Shown here: positions 44,412 through 53,923 of the stretch, in pieces
How the letters are laid out: the number at the start of each line of letters is the position of its first letter
Position numbering within the stretch: position 1 is the stretch's first letter
Assembly (NCBI GenBank): GCA_947088865.1
Contig: CAMUHY010000018.1
Location: forward strand, 1-64,000
Length of the DNA: 64,000 bases
Reading direction: 5' to 3'
Source: an uncultured Eubacterium sp.
GTDB lineage: Bacteria > Bacillota > Clostridia > Lachnospirales > Lachnospiraceae
Notes under the pieces: model-generated
What the model was told of the DNA's origin: nothing
The model's database searches: none
Seen by the model: the letters and a program-made list of their open reading frames with translations, nothing else
Made by a program: the position numbers and the translations under genes

Positions 44412-47096
44412 TTACATACTGTTTTTGATGCCCCATTCATTGACAACGCTTTCACACTTATCCATATCGTTGTCTTCCAATGCCAGTAACAACTGTTCAA
44501 GATATTGTATATCTGCTTGATTTTTAACTTTCTCTCTCAATGTATCAACCATTTCTTCAATGGCTAACACATCAAACTGATTGATTGCTTCCTGTATTTT
44601 TTCAAGGTAATGAATAATTACTTTTGAGGTATCAATACCATTAAATTCTGTATTTTCTTCTTTTTCTTCCACATAAAAACTTAAAATTTTCTTATAGCTT
44701 TGATAAAACAATAACATTTCTTCGGTATGGTCACATATATAATTCCAGTCGCCTTCATTGCCCGCTTTTTCAAGCAATTCTGCCTGTTTTGCAAGCTCCA
44801 TTGCTCCAATCTGTCTTGATGCACTTTTTAATGCGTGAACTTCAATCGTATAATCTTTTGTCTTATTGCCATAAAAATGTTTCCTAATGGTTTCTGTCTT
44901 TTTATCAATCACTTTATAGTAATCTTTTAACACTGACCAAAATAGTTTTGTACTGCCCAATAATGATATTGCCTGTTTTGTATCAAGCCCTTGAATTTCC
45001 GGAATTTCCATATCATCGCTGCATTTTTCTAAAGCTTTTGCTTCCTCTGCACTGCACATTACAATCTTATCTTCTGGAAGCCATTTTTTTAATTTAGAAA
45101 GAATAACTTTTGTCTCTATTGGTTTTGCAACAATATCATTCATTCCCTCACGAATAAACATTTCTTCCGCACCGCTTACAGCATTGGCAGTCAACGCTAT
45201 AATAGGCACACTCTTATAATTAGAAAACATCCTCCGGATAATATGTGTTGCCTCAATACCATCAACCTCTGGCATCATATGGTCCATAAAGATTAAATCG
45301 TACTTTACTTTGCTAATACACTCAATCGCTTCTTTTGCACTGTATGCTTCGTCAATCCTCATTCCTAACGGCTCTAATAATCCAATGGCAACCGTGAGAT
45401 TAATCGCATTGTCATCAACAATCAGAATTTTTGCATCGGGCGCTTTAAAATGAAATGCACTTTCCTCTTTTTCAATCAGGTCAATATCACTTTCTTGTTT
45501 TATTCCTAAAGCAATTGCAAGGTTGTCACAATATACAGGCTTTTTTAATATTCTTAAATTAGGGATTGAATTTTCATATACTTTATTATAATCGGTTATC
45601 AGAATTGCATTGACTTTTGGATGGCTCATTACATATTGCTGGAGCGCTTCATCAAACTGTGATTCCTCTATGATAAGATACTCTGGCTCTTTTTTGCCTA
45701 GCACATCAATTGCAATATCTGAAAGCACATCTGCACTTAATTTTTGCAAATCTTTTTTTATTTGTCTGTCAACATAAGAATTACTAATAAATGTTACTAT
45801 TTGTTTACTTTTTTCAAATTTTTCTACGATTGGCGCCGTATCAACAACTTGCTGTGTTATCTCAAAAGAAAATGTGCTTCCTTCTCTGTATTTACTCTCT
45901 ACATGAATATCGCCTTCCATAAGCTGAACTAAATTTTTGCAAATCGCCAACCCTAATCCTGTTCCTTCAATCATGCGATTTCTCTTACTGTCAACTTGTT
46001 GAAATGAGCTGAACAACTTTCCGATATCTTCTTTTTTAATACCGCTTCCGCTGTCTTTAATGGAAACCATCAACAGTATCCTGCCACTGTCCAAATTCAT
46101 AAAGTCCACAGACATCTGAATGCTTCCCTTTTTTGTAAACTTTACAGCATTCGTCAAAATATTGATAAAAATTTGTTGTATTCGCACAGCATCTCCATGC
46201 AGTACTCGAGGAATCATAGGATTAAGGTCTACCAAAAATTCAATATCCTTCGCGCCAATTCTTGCCATTGTCATATTGGTAACATCTTTTATAATATTGA
46301 TAATCTCATAATTATCTTCAATAATTTCTAATTTACCAGACTCAATTTTAGAAAAATCAAGAATATCATTAATAATTGCTAATAATGTCTTTCCTGAAGA
46401 TTTTATCTGACGCACATAATCTTTTGCCGCAGGTGACATATCCTCCCTTAATGCCATCTCTGCCATTCCAAGCACAGCATTCATCGGTGTTCTAATTTCA
46501 TGGCTCATATTTGCCAAAAAATCTGATTTCATATGCGATGTTTTTTCAACCTCATTTTTGCTTTGATACATTGAATATCTGCTATAAGCCATATGAGACA
46601 AAAGATTTGCAATCATATATAAAAACTTTGAGGATTTTTTAACATCTTCTATACTTTTAATATGTACTTTATCAATGGCTTCAATATATTCTTCTTCTGG
46701 AATATTTAGTTCCTTTGCAACACTTCTTACGTTGTCTAAATCTGGTTTTTCTGTCAATACCTGACCGCCTATAAAACTGCCTACAATTTTGCCATTTGCC
46801 ATAATTGGAGCAGCATAGTACACCAATCCTGCATGACAATGATAACTGCATGGACTTCCTTTAAATAAAACTTCCTCTGCCGCTGTTTTATTGCATTCCA
46901 CACAACGCTTATTGCCCAACTCGCTCTGTCTTGTATATTTTAAACAAAACTCAGAAAAATTCGAGTAATTTGTCACAGGAATACCATTTTTATCGGTTGT
47001 AATTGCTGCCATACCTGTAAAATCAGAAAATGCATCTTGCAGTTCTTGCAACGTTTCAATATCAATAAGGTCTGTTAAATAAATATCATCACTCAT
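44412..47096 (-). CDS. Hybrid sensor histidine kinase with PocR domain, receiver and Hpt
   Basis: 894 residues. Residues 1-160 form a PocR-type ligand domain with conserved Cys (CVECNKTAAEE, CSYHCHAG). HisKA has the phosphorylated H199 in NMSHEIRTPMN, then HATPase_c (DSGSGIKKEDIGKLFSSFQQVD, GTGLGLAICK). A receiver follows (ILIVDDNAINL, phospho-Asp in LIFMDHMMPEVDG) and an Hpt domain (HALKSASRQIGAMELA). No membrane helix, so it senses a cytoplasmic cue. Partner of the next gene. Confidence 0.93.
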   Translation of the reverse strand: MSDDIYLTDLIDIETLQELQDAFSDFTGMAAITTDKNGIPVTNYSNFSEFCLKYTRQSELGNKRCVECNKTAAEEVLFKGSPCSYHCHAGLVYYAAPIMANGKIVGSFIGGQVLTEKPDLDNVRSVAKELNIPEEEYIEAIDKVHIKSIEDVKKSSKFLYMIANLLSHMAYSRYSMYQSKNEVEKTSHMKSDFLANMSHEIRTPMNAVLGMAEMALREDMSPAAKDYVRQIKSSGKTLLAIINDILDFSKIESGKLEIIEDNYEIINIIKDVTNMTMARIGAKDIEFLVDLNPMIPRVLHGDAVRIQQIFINILTNAVKFTKKGSIQMSVDFMNLDSGRILLMVSIKDSGSGIKKEDIGKLFSSFQQVDSKRNRMIEGTGLGLAICKNLVQLMEGDIHVESKYREGSTFSFEITQQVVDTAPIVEKFEKSKQIVTFISNSYVDRQIKKDLQKLSADVLSDIAIDVLGKKEPEYLIIEESQFDEALQQYVMSHPKVNAILITDYNKVYENSIPNLRILKKPVYCDNLAIALGIKQESDIDLIEKEESAFHFKAPDAKILIVDDNAINLTVAIGLLEPLGMRIDEAYSAKEAIECISKVKYDLIFMDHMMPEVDGIEATHIIRRMFSNYKSVPIIALTANAVSGAEEMFIREGMNDIVAKPIETKVILSKLKKWLPEDKIVMCSAEEAKALEKCSDDMEIPEIQGLDTKQAISLLGSTKLFWSVLKDYYKVIDKKTETIRKHFYGNKTKDYTIEVHALKSASRQIGAMELAKQAELLEKAGNEGDWNYICDHTEEMLLFYQSYKKILSFYVEEKEENTEFNGIDTSKVIIHYLEKIQEAINQFDVLAIEEMVDTLREKVKNQADIQYLEQLLLALEDNDMDKCESVVNEWGIKNSM

Positions 47097-47150
47097 ACAC
47101 AGCCCTCCCTACTGCAAAATAAATCAAGAGGATATCCACCATCTGCCTTG

Positions 47151-47966
47151 CTACTTAATAACATCTTCAATTGTCTCTTTCAATCGATTTACATTAATTG
47201 GTTTCAACAAATACCCCGCAGGGCTAAGTGCAAGAACCTCTCGTATTCTATTTTTATCTGCAACACCTGTAAGAAATACAACAGGTATGTCTTTTAATTC
47301 GCTGTTGTCTAATATCTTCTTAAAAACTTCTGCACCGCTTTCTTCTGGCATTTCATAATCCAAAAGTATCAAGGCAGGTTTTTTGGTCTCAAGATACTTC
47401 ATAGCCCACTTGCCACTTGTTACCGTTGTAACCTCATAGTCTGAGTTTAGTACCTCTTTTAGCATTTTAAGAACCCCTCTGTCATCATCGACAACCAAAA
47501 TATTATAGCGGTCTTTTTGACTCATCTGCAATTGCTCTTGAGCAGCTTTTTTCATATCTTCCATAATTTTAGCTGCCTCTTTTTGTTTATCCAGAAAATC
47601 AGTTATATTGTCCTTAATTGTCATTGATGAGACTGGTCTCTTAAAAAAGAGGTCTGCAATATCTGGCGCAAGTCTTTTTATTTCATCACAAACGTCCTCT
47701 TCCCCTATCAAAAATAATGGGAGATATTCATTGTTATTTTTTAATGTTCTAAGCTTTATCAACTCATCTCTAAACGTACTCTCTATTAAATACACAAATG
47801 CATCGGGTTCAAAATACTTTATATGACATAAAATATCGTCCCAATTTTCGGATGTAGTCATACATTCAAACGTCGATGAAACTTGTGAAAACAAATTGTC
47901 TACAATAATACGATTTGCCCCACCTATCAATACCTTGTACTTAATAATAATCGCCCCCTTGTACAC
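47151..47966 (-). CDS. Response regulator with two receiver-like domains
   Basis: 271 residues. An N-terminal receiver-like domain (1-120) lacks an obvious phospho-Asp. The C-terminal true receiver (NILVVDDDRGVLKML, LILLDYEMPEESG, VVFLTG, LLKPI) has no DNA-binding output. Start is uncertain: the frame opens with GTG (47966), but the SD AAGGGGG lies after it, so initiation may occur at an AUU codon eight bases beyond the SD. Probably the phosphorelay target of the adjacent hybrid kinase. Confidence 0.85.
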   Translation of the reverse strand: MYKGAIIIKYKVLIGGANRIIVDNLFSQVSSTFECMTTSENWDDILCHIKYFEPDAFVYLIESTFRDELIKLRTLKNNNEYLPLFLIGEEDVCDEIKRLAPDIADLFFKRPVSSMTIKDNITDFLDKQKEAAKIMEDMKKAAQEQLQMSQKDRYNILVVDDDRGVLKMLKEVLNSDYEVTTVTSGKWAMKYLETKKPALILLDYEMPEESGAEVFKKILDNSELKDIPVVFLTGVADKNRIREVLALSPAGYLLKPINVNRLKETIEDVIK

Positions 47967-48509
47967 TTATTTTAAATTTTTAGAAATTGCAATCAACATA
48001 CATATATCAGTAACACCACTATAAATAAAGCAAATGCCTACAATTCTAAATAAGAGAACAACACTTGAAAATGGATTAATAATAAGAACGACGCCCAATA
48101 CAATCCCTAGTAATGCCACAATAAGCATTGCCATCCAATTTTTATATCCTGCTTTTTTTAGATTCATTACATTTTGCAATTTCATACTTCCATTTGCCAA
48201 TACCACCAAACCAAATAAAAATGGAATAACGGATAAAAGAACTTCTATTTTAAATACCACAAACACACCAATAACAACCACGATAATTCCAATCATTAAA
48301 TCATTGGTGTAATAATTATCTTGATGGTTTTCTTTCATATACAGAAGAATCTTAACAGCACCTGCAAACATCATAACACCGCCAAGCATATACCCCAATG
48401 TCTTTACGGCAGTAGTAGGAAAAATAGCAAGAACGATTCCAAATAAAATATAGATAACGGCTGTTATAATATTCTGCCATTTATACTGTTTAAATAAATC
48501 GCCATTCAT
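47967..48509 (-). CDS. HdeD-like membrane protein (DUF308)
   Basis: 180 residues with six predicted transmembrane segments arranged as two repeats: YILFGIVLAIFP / GGVMMFAGAVKI / IGIIVVVIGVFVV then similar pairs, typical of HdeD/DUF308 proteins, which are linked to acid or general stress in other bacteria. Start at 48509 (SD GGAGGA) overlaps the end of the transporter gene slightly downstream of 48515. Function unknown here. Confidence 0.8.
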   Translation of the reverse strand: MNGDLFKQYKWQNIITAVIYILFGIVLAIFPTTAVKTLGYMLGGVMMFAGAVKILLYMKENHQDNYYTNDLMIGIIVVVIGVFVVFKIEVLLSVIPFLFGLVVLANGSMKLQNVMNLKKAGYKNWMAMLIVALLGIVLGVVLIINPFSSVVLLFRIVGICFIYSGVTDICMLIAISKNLK

Positions 48510-48514
48510 TTGTT

Positions 48515-50047
48515 TTAGTCCTCCTCTTTCCACTCAATTTCAGCTTCTACAAAACCTTTGCTTTTTTTATACTTGATTACACCCTTCATAATAAAGCCGC
48601 TTGCAAATACAAGAGCTGATACAAGCCAGCCCGCAATACATTCTGCCCAGAGTGCATAACCATATCTGCCATTTTTTACAACAAATAAATTATAAATATT
48701 CCAAGCAAACAAAATAAATAAGGTTATTGGCGCAATATATCGTATCGATATTCTAAACCACATTCTTGGCATCTTAAATTTAACCGTATTTCGATTGACC
48801 TGTTTCCAAACCTTATCAATATTAAAACACCACCCTATGGCAATACATTCTAATATACCGATAATAATTAAGTTAATCTGGTTTGTCCAGTTATCGACAA
48901 TATCAAGCCAAGCAAGACCTGCTTTTGTTGCATAGAGCAATGAAATAACCGATGCAATCATACAGATAACTTTTGTTGCCTTTTTCGGATTAAGACGAAA
49001 CTTATCCGATACTGATGCAGAAACACCTTCTATAATTGAAAATGCTGAATCGATAGCAAGCGTTACAAGCATCAAATAAAAAATCATGCCAAATACGGCA
49101 TTTACCCAGCCAATACTGGTTAAATTGACAATTGCCTGCGGATAGATGACAAACGCTGTTGCAATTCCTGAATCCGATATAGAATCCAACATGCCAACAC
49201 CGCCCATTGTCGAAAACATAACAATACCCGAAAGCAAACTTACAGCGGCATCAGAAAAAGCAATAATACAGCAATCCACAGCAACATTTGCTTTTTCATC
49301 AAGATATGAACCATAGGCAAACATAATTGCCATCATAATGGATAAACTGTAAAACACTTGTCCAATAGCGTCTATCCATAAAGAAGGGTCTGAAAATGCA
49401 CTGATATCTGGAATAAAAAACATCTTAAGTCCGTCCATAGCGCCATTCATTGTACAGCCTTTTATAGCCATAATAAGCAATAAAATAACTGGAAGAAATA
49501 CTGTATACTTTACAACTTTGCCTACACTGCTTGCACCATTTCTTATACATAAATAAATTGCCAGCCATGCTATAACAACTGAAATCAACACGGGTATTGG
49601 TATAGTATATCCTGTGACATCCCATGTTGTCTGTGTTGCATTTGCAAATACTTGACTGGCAGCAGTGGCATCACCTGTCATACCTGCAAATTTTAACGCA
49701 TAGACAACCATCATTAGCACCCATGCAAATACAATTGAATAATACGTAACAATAACAAAGGCATTTGCTGTTGCCGACCATCCAACAAATTCCATCTTCT
49801 TATTGATACCTCGCAGTGATTCACCTGCACCTTTATGGAACTTTCTGGCAATGGAAACTTCCATCATCAAAAGTGGAATACCAATTGCAAACATCGCCAC
49901 CAAATAAACTAATAAATACGTTCCGCCGCCATGCTTTGCTGCCAGTCCAGGAAATCGCCACGCATTTCCAAGTCCTACTGCTGAACCTATCGCGGCAAGA
50001 ATAAACGTTGCTCTTGAACTCCAAGTCGCTCTTTTTTGTTCTTTCAT
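48515..50047 (-). CDS. Sodium-dependent transporter of the NSS/SNF family
   Basis: 510 residues, about eleven transmembrane helices. WSSRATFILAAIGSAVGLGNAWRFP is the sodium- and substrate-site helix 1 of LeuT-type transporters, followed by GGGTYLLVYL and GIPLLMMEVSIARK. Such proteins import amino acids or related amines with Na+. Substrate not inferred. SD TTGGAGGA. Confidence 0.92.
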   Translation of the reverse strand: MKEQKRATWSSRATFILAAIGSAVGLGNAWRFPGLAAKHGGGTYLLVYLVAMFAIGIPLLMMEVSIARKFHKGAGESLRGINKKMEFVGWSATANAFVIVTYYSIVFAWVLMMVVYALKFAGMTGDATAASQVFANATQTTWDVTGYTIPIPVLISVVIAWLAIYLCIRNGASSVGKVVKYTVFLPVILLLIMAIKGCTMNGAMDGLKMFFIPDISAFSDPSLWIDAIGQVFYSLSIMMAIMFAYGSYLDEKANVAVDCCIIAFSDAAVSLLSGIVMFSTMGGVGMLDSISDSGIATAFVIYPQAIVNLTSIGWVNAVFGMIFYLMLVTLAIDSAFSIIEGVSASVSDKFRLNPKKATKVICMIASVISLLYATKAGLAWLDIVDNWTNQINLIIIGILECIAIGWCFNIDKVWKQVNRNTVKFKMPRMWFRISIRYIAPITLFILFAWNIYNLFVVKNGRYGYALWAECIAGWLVSALVFASGFIMKGVIKYKKSKGFVEAEIEWKEED

Positions 50048-50064
50048 AAATATCCTCCAATTTT

Positions 50065-51267
50065 TTATAACTTTGAACCTTTAACGCCTTTCATTCCTGA
50101 CAAAGACTGTTGATTTAAAATATTTGTATCAAATGCAAAGGTCAAGGCTTCTTCTTCTCGTACACGCTTTAAAGATAACTGAATCATTCGGTCTAACAAT
50201 TCTTTATAAGAAACGCCAACAGGCTCCCACAAGTAAAATGAAAGCGAGCCTGGAATCGTATTGATTTCATTAAAATACAGCGTTCCATCTTCTTCATCTA
50301 TCATAAAATCAATTCTTGCAACACCATTACAGCCTAAAATCTTAAATGCCTTCACTGCCATATCCTGAATTTCTTTTCTCTTTTGGGCTTCAAGCTGTGC
50401 TGGTATCTTTCTCGACACGCCAGCCATTCCCTTTGAGCCTCCATTTTTTGAATTGCTCAAATATTTATCTTCATAACTTAATATATCTTTTGAGTGGAGC
50501 GGTTCCTCACACTCTGAAGCCTCAGCCTCATTTTCATCGCCAAGCACAGAACAATTAATTTCTCTTAATTTTGTAATAGCATGTTCTACAATAATTTTCT
50601 TTGCATATGTAAATGCATCGTCAATGGATGTAATCAGTTCGGTGTGATTTTTTGCTACGCTGATACCAACGCTTGAGCCAAGATTGACAGGCTTTATAAT
50701 AACTGGATATCCTAAATTATTTTCCACATCCGCTACGATACTATCTATATCGGAATAATCGGACATTGTATAACACTTGCAATCTAATACTGGTATATCA
50801 TTTTCCTTTAACACAGCCTTTGTAATATACTTATCCATTCCTACGGCTGAGGCTGTGACATCACAGCCGACAAACGGGATGCCAATTGTCTTTAAATATC
50901 CCTGAAGCGCTCCATCTTCAACATTGGTACCATGTACAATTGGAAATGCAATATCAATCTCTATCACACTTTTTTTGCCGAACATTTTAACTGGATATGG
51001 GGTAAGACAAACTTTATTGCCCTCATTTATCATAATCACGCGCTGTGACTGTGCAATTAGTTCCTTCATATTTTTATATGACTCAATATCGCCAATCTTA
51101 TCACCAATATACATTTCATTATTTTTACTAATATATACAGGAATCACCTCATATTTATCTGTATCCATACTCATTATTGCCTGAATCCCTGAAATAACCG
51201 AAACTTCATGTTCTACGCTCTTACCGCCAAACATCATTGCAACTCTAGTCTTTATTATCGTAGACAT
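50065..51267 (-). CDS. ddl: D-alanine--D-alanine ligase
   Basis: 400 residues, ATP-grasp enzyme that makes the D-Ala-D-Ala dipeptide for peptidoglycan. MMFGGKSVEHEVSVISG, VHGTNVEDGALQGYL, FVGCDVTASAVGMDK, VIIKPVNLGSSVGIS and FNEINTIPGS are all present. An acidic, Ser-rich insert of about 45 residues after NCSVLGDENEAEASECEE makes it longer than the usual about 350. The following MurF-like gene uses its product. Confidence 0.95.
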   Translation of the reverse strand: MSTIIKTRVAMMFGGKSVEHEVSVISGIQAIMSMDTDKYEVIPVYISKNNEMYIGDKIGDIESYKNMKELIAQSQRVIMINEGNKVCLTPYPVKMFGKKSVIEIDIAFPIVHGTNVEDGALQGYLKTIGIPFVGCDVTASAVGMDKYITKAVLKENDIPVLDCKCYTMSDYSDIDSIVADVENNLGYPVIIKPVNLGSSVGISVAKNHTELITSIDDAFTYAKKIIVEHAITKLREINCSVLGDENEAEASECEEPLHSKDILSYEDKYLSNSKNGGSKGMAGVSRKIPAQLEAQKRKEIQDMAVKAFKILGCNGVARIDFMIDEEDGTLYFNEINTIPGSLSFYLWEPVGVSYKELLDRMIQLSLKRVREEEALTFAFDTNILNQQSLSGMKGVKGSKL

Positions 51268-51344
51268 ATCTTGCACCTTTCTTTCCTTATTTAATTTTAT
51301 TACAATATATTTATAATGAATATTTGCAGTCCACTTTACTGTTT

Positions 51345-52976
51345 CTAATAATTATCTGGAAGGTCATTTTCCAGCAAAATATATTTATGCCCCTCTTCAT
51401 TAATTGAATAGGCATAGCTAAGAGCCTCTTCCAGTTTATCATAAGCAATACATTTTTCTTTTGGAAAACCGCTCTCTATCGCTCCATTTTGTATTGGCTC
51501 TGTATGCTTTTTTCCAACCAGCAAGATATAATCACAGCATTTTGCGGCATATATACCCAATTTATAATTATACTCTTCTTCATCTTTGCCCAACTCTACC
51601 ATACCTGGCGTTACAAGAATCCTTACCCCGTCAAACATAGCAAGCGTCTCAACGGCTGCCTTTGAACCTACTGGATTAGAATTGTATGCATCGTCAATAA
51701 TCGTCACATTGCCATGCTGTGTCATCTGCATACGATGCGCCACCGGCTGTATTCTTCTAACAGATGCCTTCAAATTGGCAAGGCTCACGCCAAAACGATT
51801 TGCAACGGCAATAGCGCCGACAACATTGACAATATTATGTTTACCCACAAGGCGCATCTGAAAACGCTCTTTCTCTCCACTTGGCGCAACAACTGTAAAT
51901 TCTGTCCCCACTTGTGACAGCTTGATATCCTCTGCAACATAGCCAGAAACTTTTTGTTTGCTTTTGGTATCACTTAAATGGCTCGCATTTTCTTTACTAT
52001 CGCCAACAAGCTCCTGCTTATCATTACTTCCACTATAAAATATCTTGTTATTATATTTATTTGCATGTTCCGTTATATACGTATTGTCGCCGTTTAAAAA
52101 CAATAAGCCATCACTTGGAAGTGCGTCGGCAAGTTCAAACTTGGTCTTTATAATATTTTCTATATTAAAAAATGTTTCTATATGCTGCGCTCCTATGGAC
52201 GTTATCACACCATGCTTGGGATAAACAATATCACATATTTCCTTGATATCCCCCACATGTCTTGCGCCCATCTCGCACACAAAAATTTCATGTGTAGGCT
52301 TTAACGATTCCCTTATTGTCTTAACAACCCCCATTGGCGTATTATAACTTTCAGGAGTAATCAACACATTAAAATGTTCTCTTAACAGTGTATAAAGATA
52401 ATACTTTACACTTGTTTTTCCATAACTGCCCGTCACACCGATAACCTTAAGGTTTGGCACCTGTTTTAACTTCTTTTTGGCATCGTTGATATAATAATGG
52501 CTAATAGACGTCTCTATCGGCTTATTGATAAGATTTATCACAAGCAGCAAAATGCCCTGCAATGCTATAAGAATACCACATGTGCCGCTTATCAAGCGAA
52601 GGTCTCCAACAAATCCTACCAAAAGCAAAATCATAACAGCAAGAATACCATCTGTAAGAATCAGTCGCTGCACTCTCTTGGTATACACAAGATTTTTCTT
52701 TGTATTAGCCTTTTTTAAATAAATATAATATCTACATACAATCAGCCATATTAGAATCTGTGCTGCCAACAACCATATTGATGGAACAATAAGTGCAACA
52801 ATGCCTGCTATTCCAACAAGCACCAGCAAGCCTTGCTTTCCTTTATTCTTTCTAAGCCAAGTCATATGTTCTTTGTTTTTGTAGCCATTTAACTGAAACA
52901 TATGAAGATTATATCGTAAAACAAGTCCGAATGTCGGAAGCATACATATAATTGAGATGATTGCAGTAAATAACAT
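51345..52976 (-). CDS. MurF-like ligase with N-terminal membrane domain
   Basis: 543 residues. The first about 145 are hydrophobic with four or so transmembrane helices, then the Mur ligase core: GVTGSYGKTSVKYYLYTLL (P-loop), CEMGARHVGDI, IDDAYNSNP and a C terminus ENDLPDNY. This is the membrane-bound MurF family of Firmicutes that joins D-Ala-D-Ala to the UDP-muramoyl tripeptide. The longer frame starting at 53006 consists of leader-element sequence, so 52976 is used. Confidence 0.88.
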   Translation of the reverse strand: MLFTAIISIICMLPTFGLVLRYNLHMFQLNGYKNKEHMTWLRKNKGKQGLLVLVGIAGIVALIVPSIWLLAAQILIWLIVCRYYIYLKKANTKKNLVYTKRVQRLILTDGILAVMILLLVGFVGDLRLISGTCGILIALQGILLLVINLINKPIETSISHYYINDAKKKLKQVPNLKVIGVTGSYGKTSVKYYLYTLLREHFNVLITPESYNTPMGVVKTIRESLKPTHEIFVCEMGARHVGDIKEICDIVYPKHGVITSIGAQHIETFFNIENIIKTKFELADALPSDGLLFLNGDNTYITEHANKYNNKIFYSGSNDKQELVGDSKENASHLSDTKSKQKVSGYVAEDIKLSQVGTEFTVVAPSGEKERFQMRLVGKHNIVNVVGAIAVANRFGVSLANLKASVRRIQPVAHRMQMTQHGNVTIIDDAYNSNPVGSKAAVETLAMFDGVRILVTPGMVELGKDEEEYNYKLGIYAAKCCDYILLVGKKHTEPIQNGAIESGFPKEKCIAYDKLEEALSYAYSINEEGHKYILLENDLPDNY

Positions 52977-53045
52977 GCTCGAATCCTCATTCCTACGCTG
53001 CTTCAATCACTCTATTTGTATCAAGCAGCGTTTCAATACAAATTG
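52977..53045 (-). promoter_or_regulatory. Pseudoknot-type leader element upstream of the MurF-like gene
   Basis: Stem ATTTGTAT (53043-53036)/ATACAAAT (53021-53014): both arms differ from the consensus yet still pair. Loop ACGCUGC pairs with GCAGCGU (53001-52995); the U-A closing pair is flipped to A-U relative to other copies. SD ATGAGGA follows. Confidence 0.78.
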
Positions 53046-53067
53046 CTCTTATACGAAAATTATTCCA

Positions 53068-53838
53068 TCATACCTTAAAATATGACTTCATTATATTAGC
53101 AAAGACAACTGGTTGCTCTAAAAAGCAAAAATGTCCCGCCCCTTTAATCACCGCAAGCCCAGCATTTGGCATCTGTTCTTCCATTAGCTTTGCATCAGCA
53201 ATAGGCGTTGCTGTATCTTTATCGCCCCATATCAGCAACACTTCTTGTTTTATAGAAGAAAATAATGGTGTCAAATCCTCATTGACAGCCTTTACCATAC
53301 ATTGCTTCATCATCGGCGAAGCATTTTTATAATCGGCTGAACCCTGTCTATTTTTCCAGTCATCTATCAAATGCGGACAAATGGCATAGATAGGTTTAAA
53401 GCTAAAAATTTTTTTAAGCATCTTATAACGCTTTACTTTTAATTTTTGTTTTGTTGTTTTTTTTGGAAGTACTCCTGCACTGTCAATCAAGACAATCTTT
53501 TCAATTTCAAACGGAACATTCATACTGCCTGCAAGCTTAATAATAACCCTGCCTCCATATGAATGTCCCATCAATATTGCTTTTTTTATGTGAAGTGCCT
53601 CCATCAATTTTATAAAAAATGCTGCATAATCCGATACCGACCACGCTTCTCTTGGCTCATCACTATTTCCAAATCCAGGAAAATCAAACTGTACAACTTT
53701 ATAACTTGTATAAATACAAGCCGCCACTGAATCATAGACTTGATGTTTAGTTCCCCAGCCTTGAAGAATCACGACTGTTTTATCACCGTTACCTGTTATG
53801 TTATAATCAATGTTATACCCATCAATTGTTATGTTCAT
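53068..53838 (-). CDS. Alpha/beta hydrolase
   Basis: 256 residues from MNITIDGYNIDYNI (SD GAGAGGG). VVILQGWG oxyanion region, FDFPGFGNSDEP, nucleophile S93 in GHSYGGRV, LLIWGDKDTATP with the acid residue and H in GAGHFCFLEQP complete the triad. A soluble enzyme of the broad epoxide hydrolase/esterase group; substrate unknown. Downstream of the MATE gene. Confidence 0.88.
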   Translation of the reverse strand: MNITIDGYNIDYNITGNGDKTVVILQGWGTKHQVYDSVAACIYTSYKVVQFDFPGFGNSDEPREAWSVSDYAAFFIKLMEALHIKKAILMGHSYGGRVIIKLAGSMNVPFEIEKIVLIDSAGVLPKKTTKQKLKVKRYKMLKKIFSFKPIYAICPHLIDDWKNRQGSADYKNASPMMKQCMVKAVNEDLTPLFSSIKQEVLLIWGDKDTATPIADAKLMEEQMPNAGLAVIKGAGHFCFLEQPVVFANIMKSYFKV

Positions 53839-53923
53839 TACAACCCTCTCGTTCACAGGAATCTACATATTATCAAGTAATAAGAATAACATAATTTAGC
53901 ATCATTTTCAACCTATCACCAAA

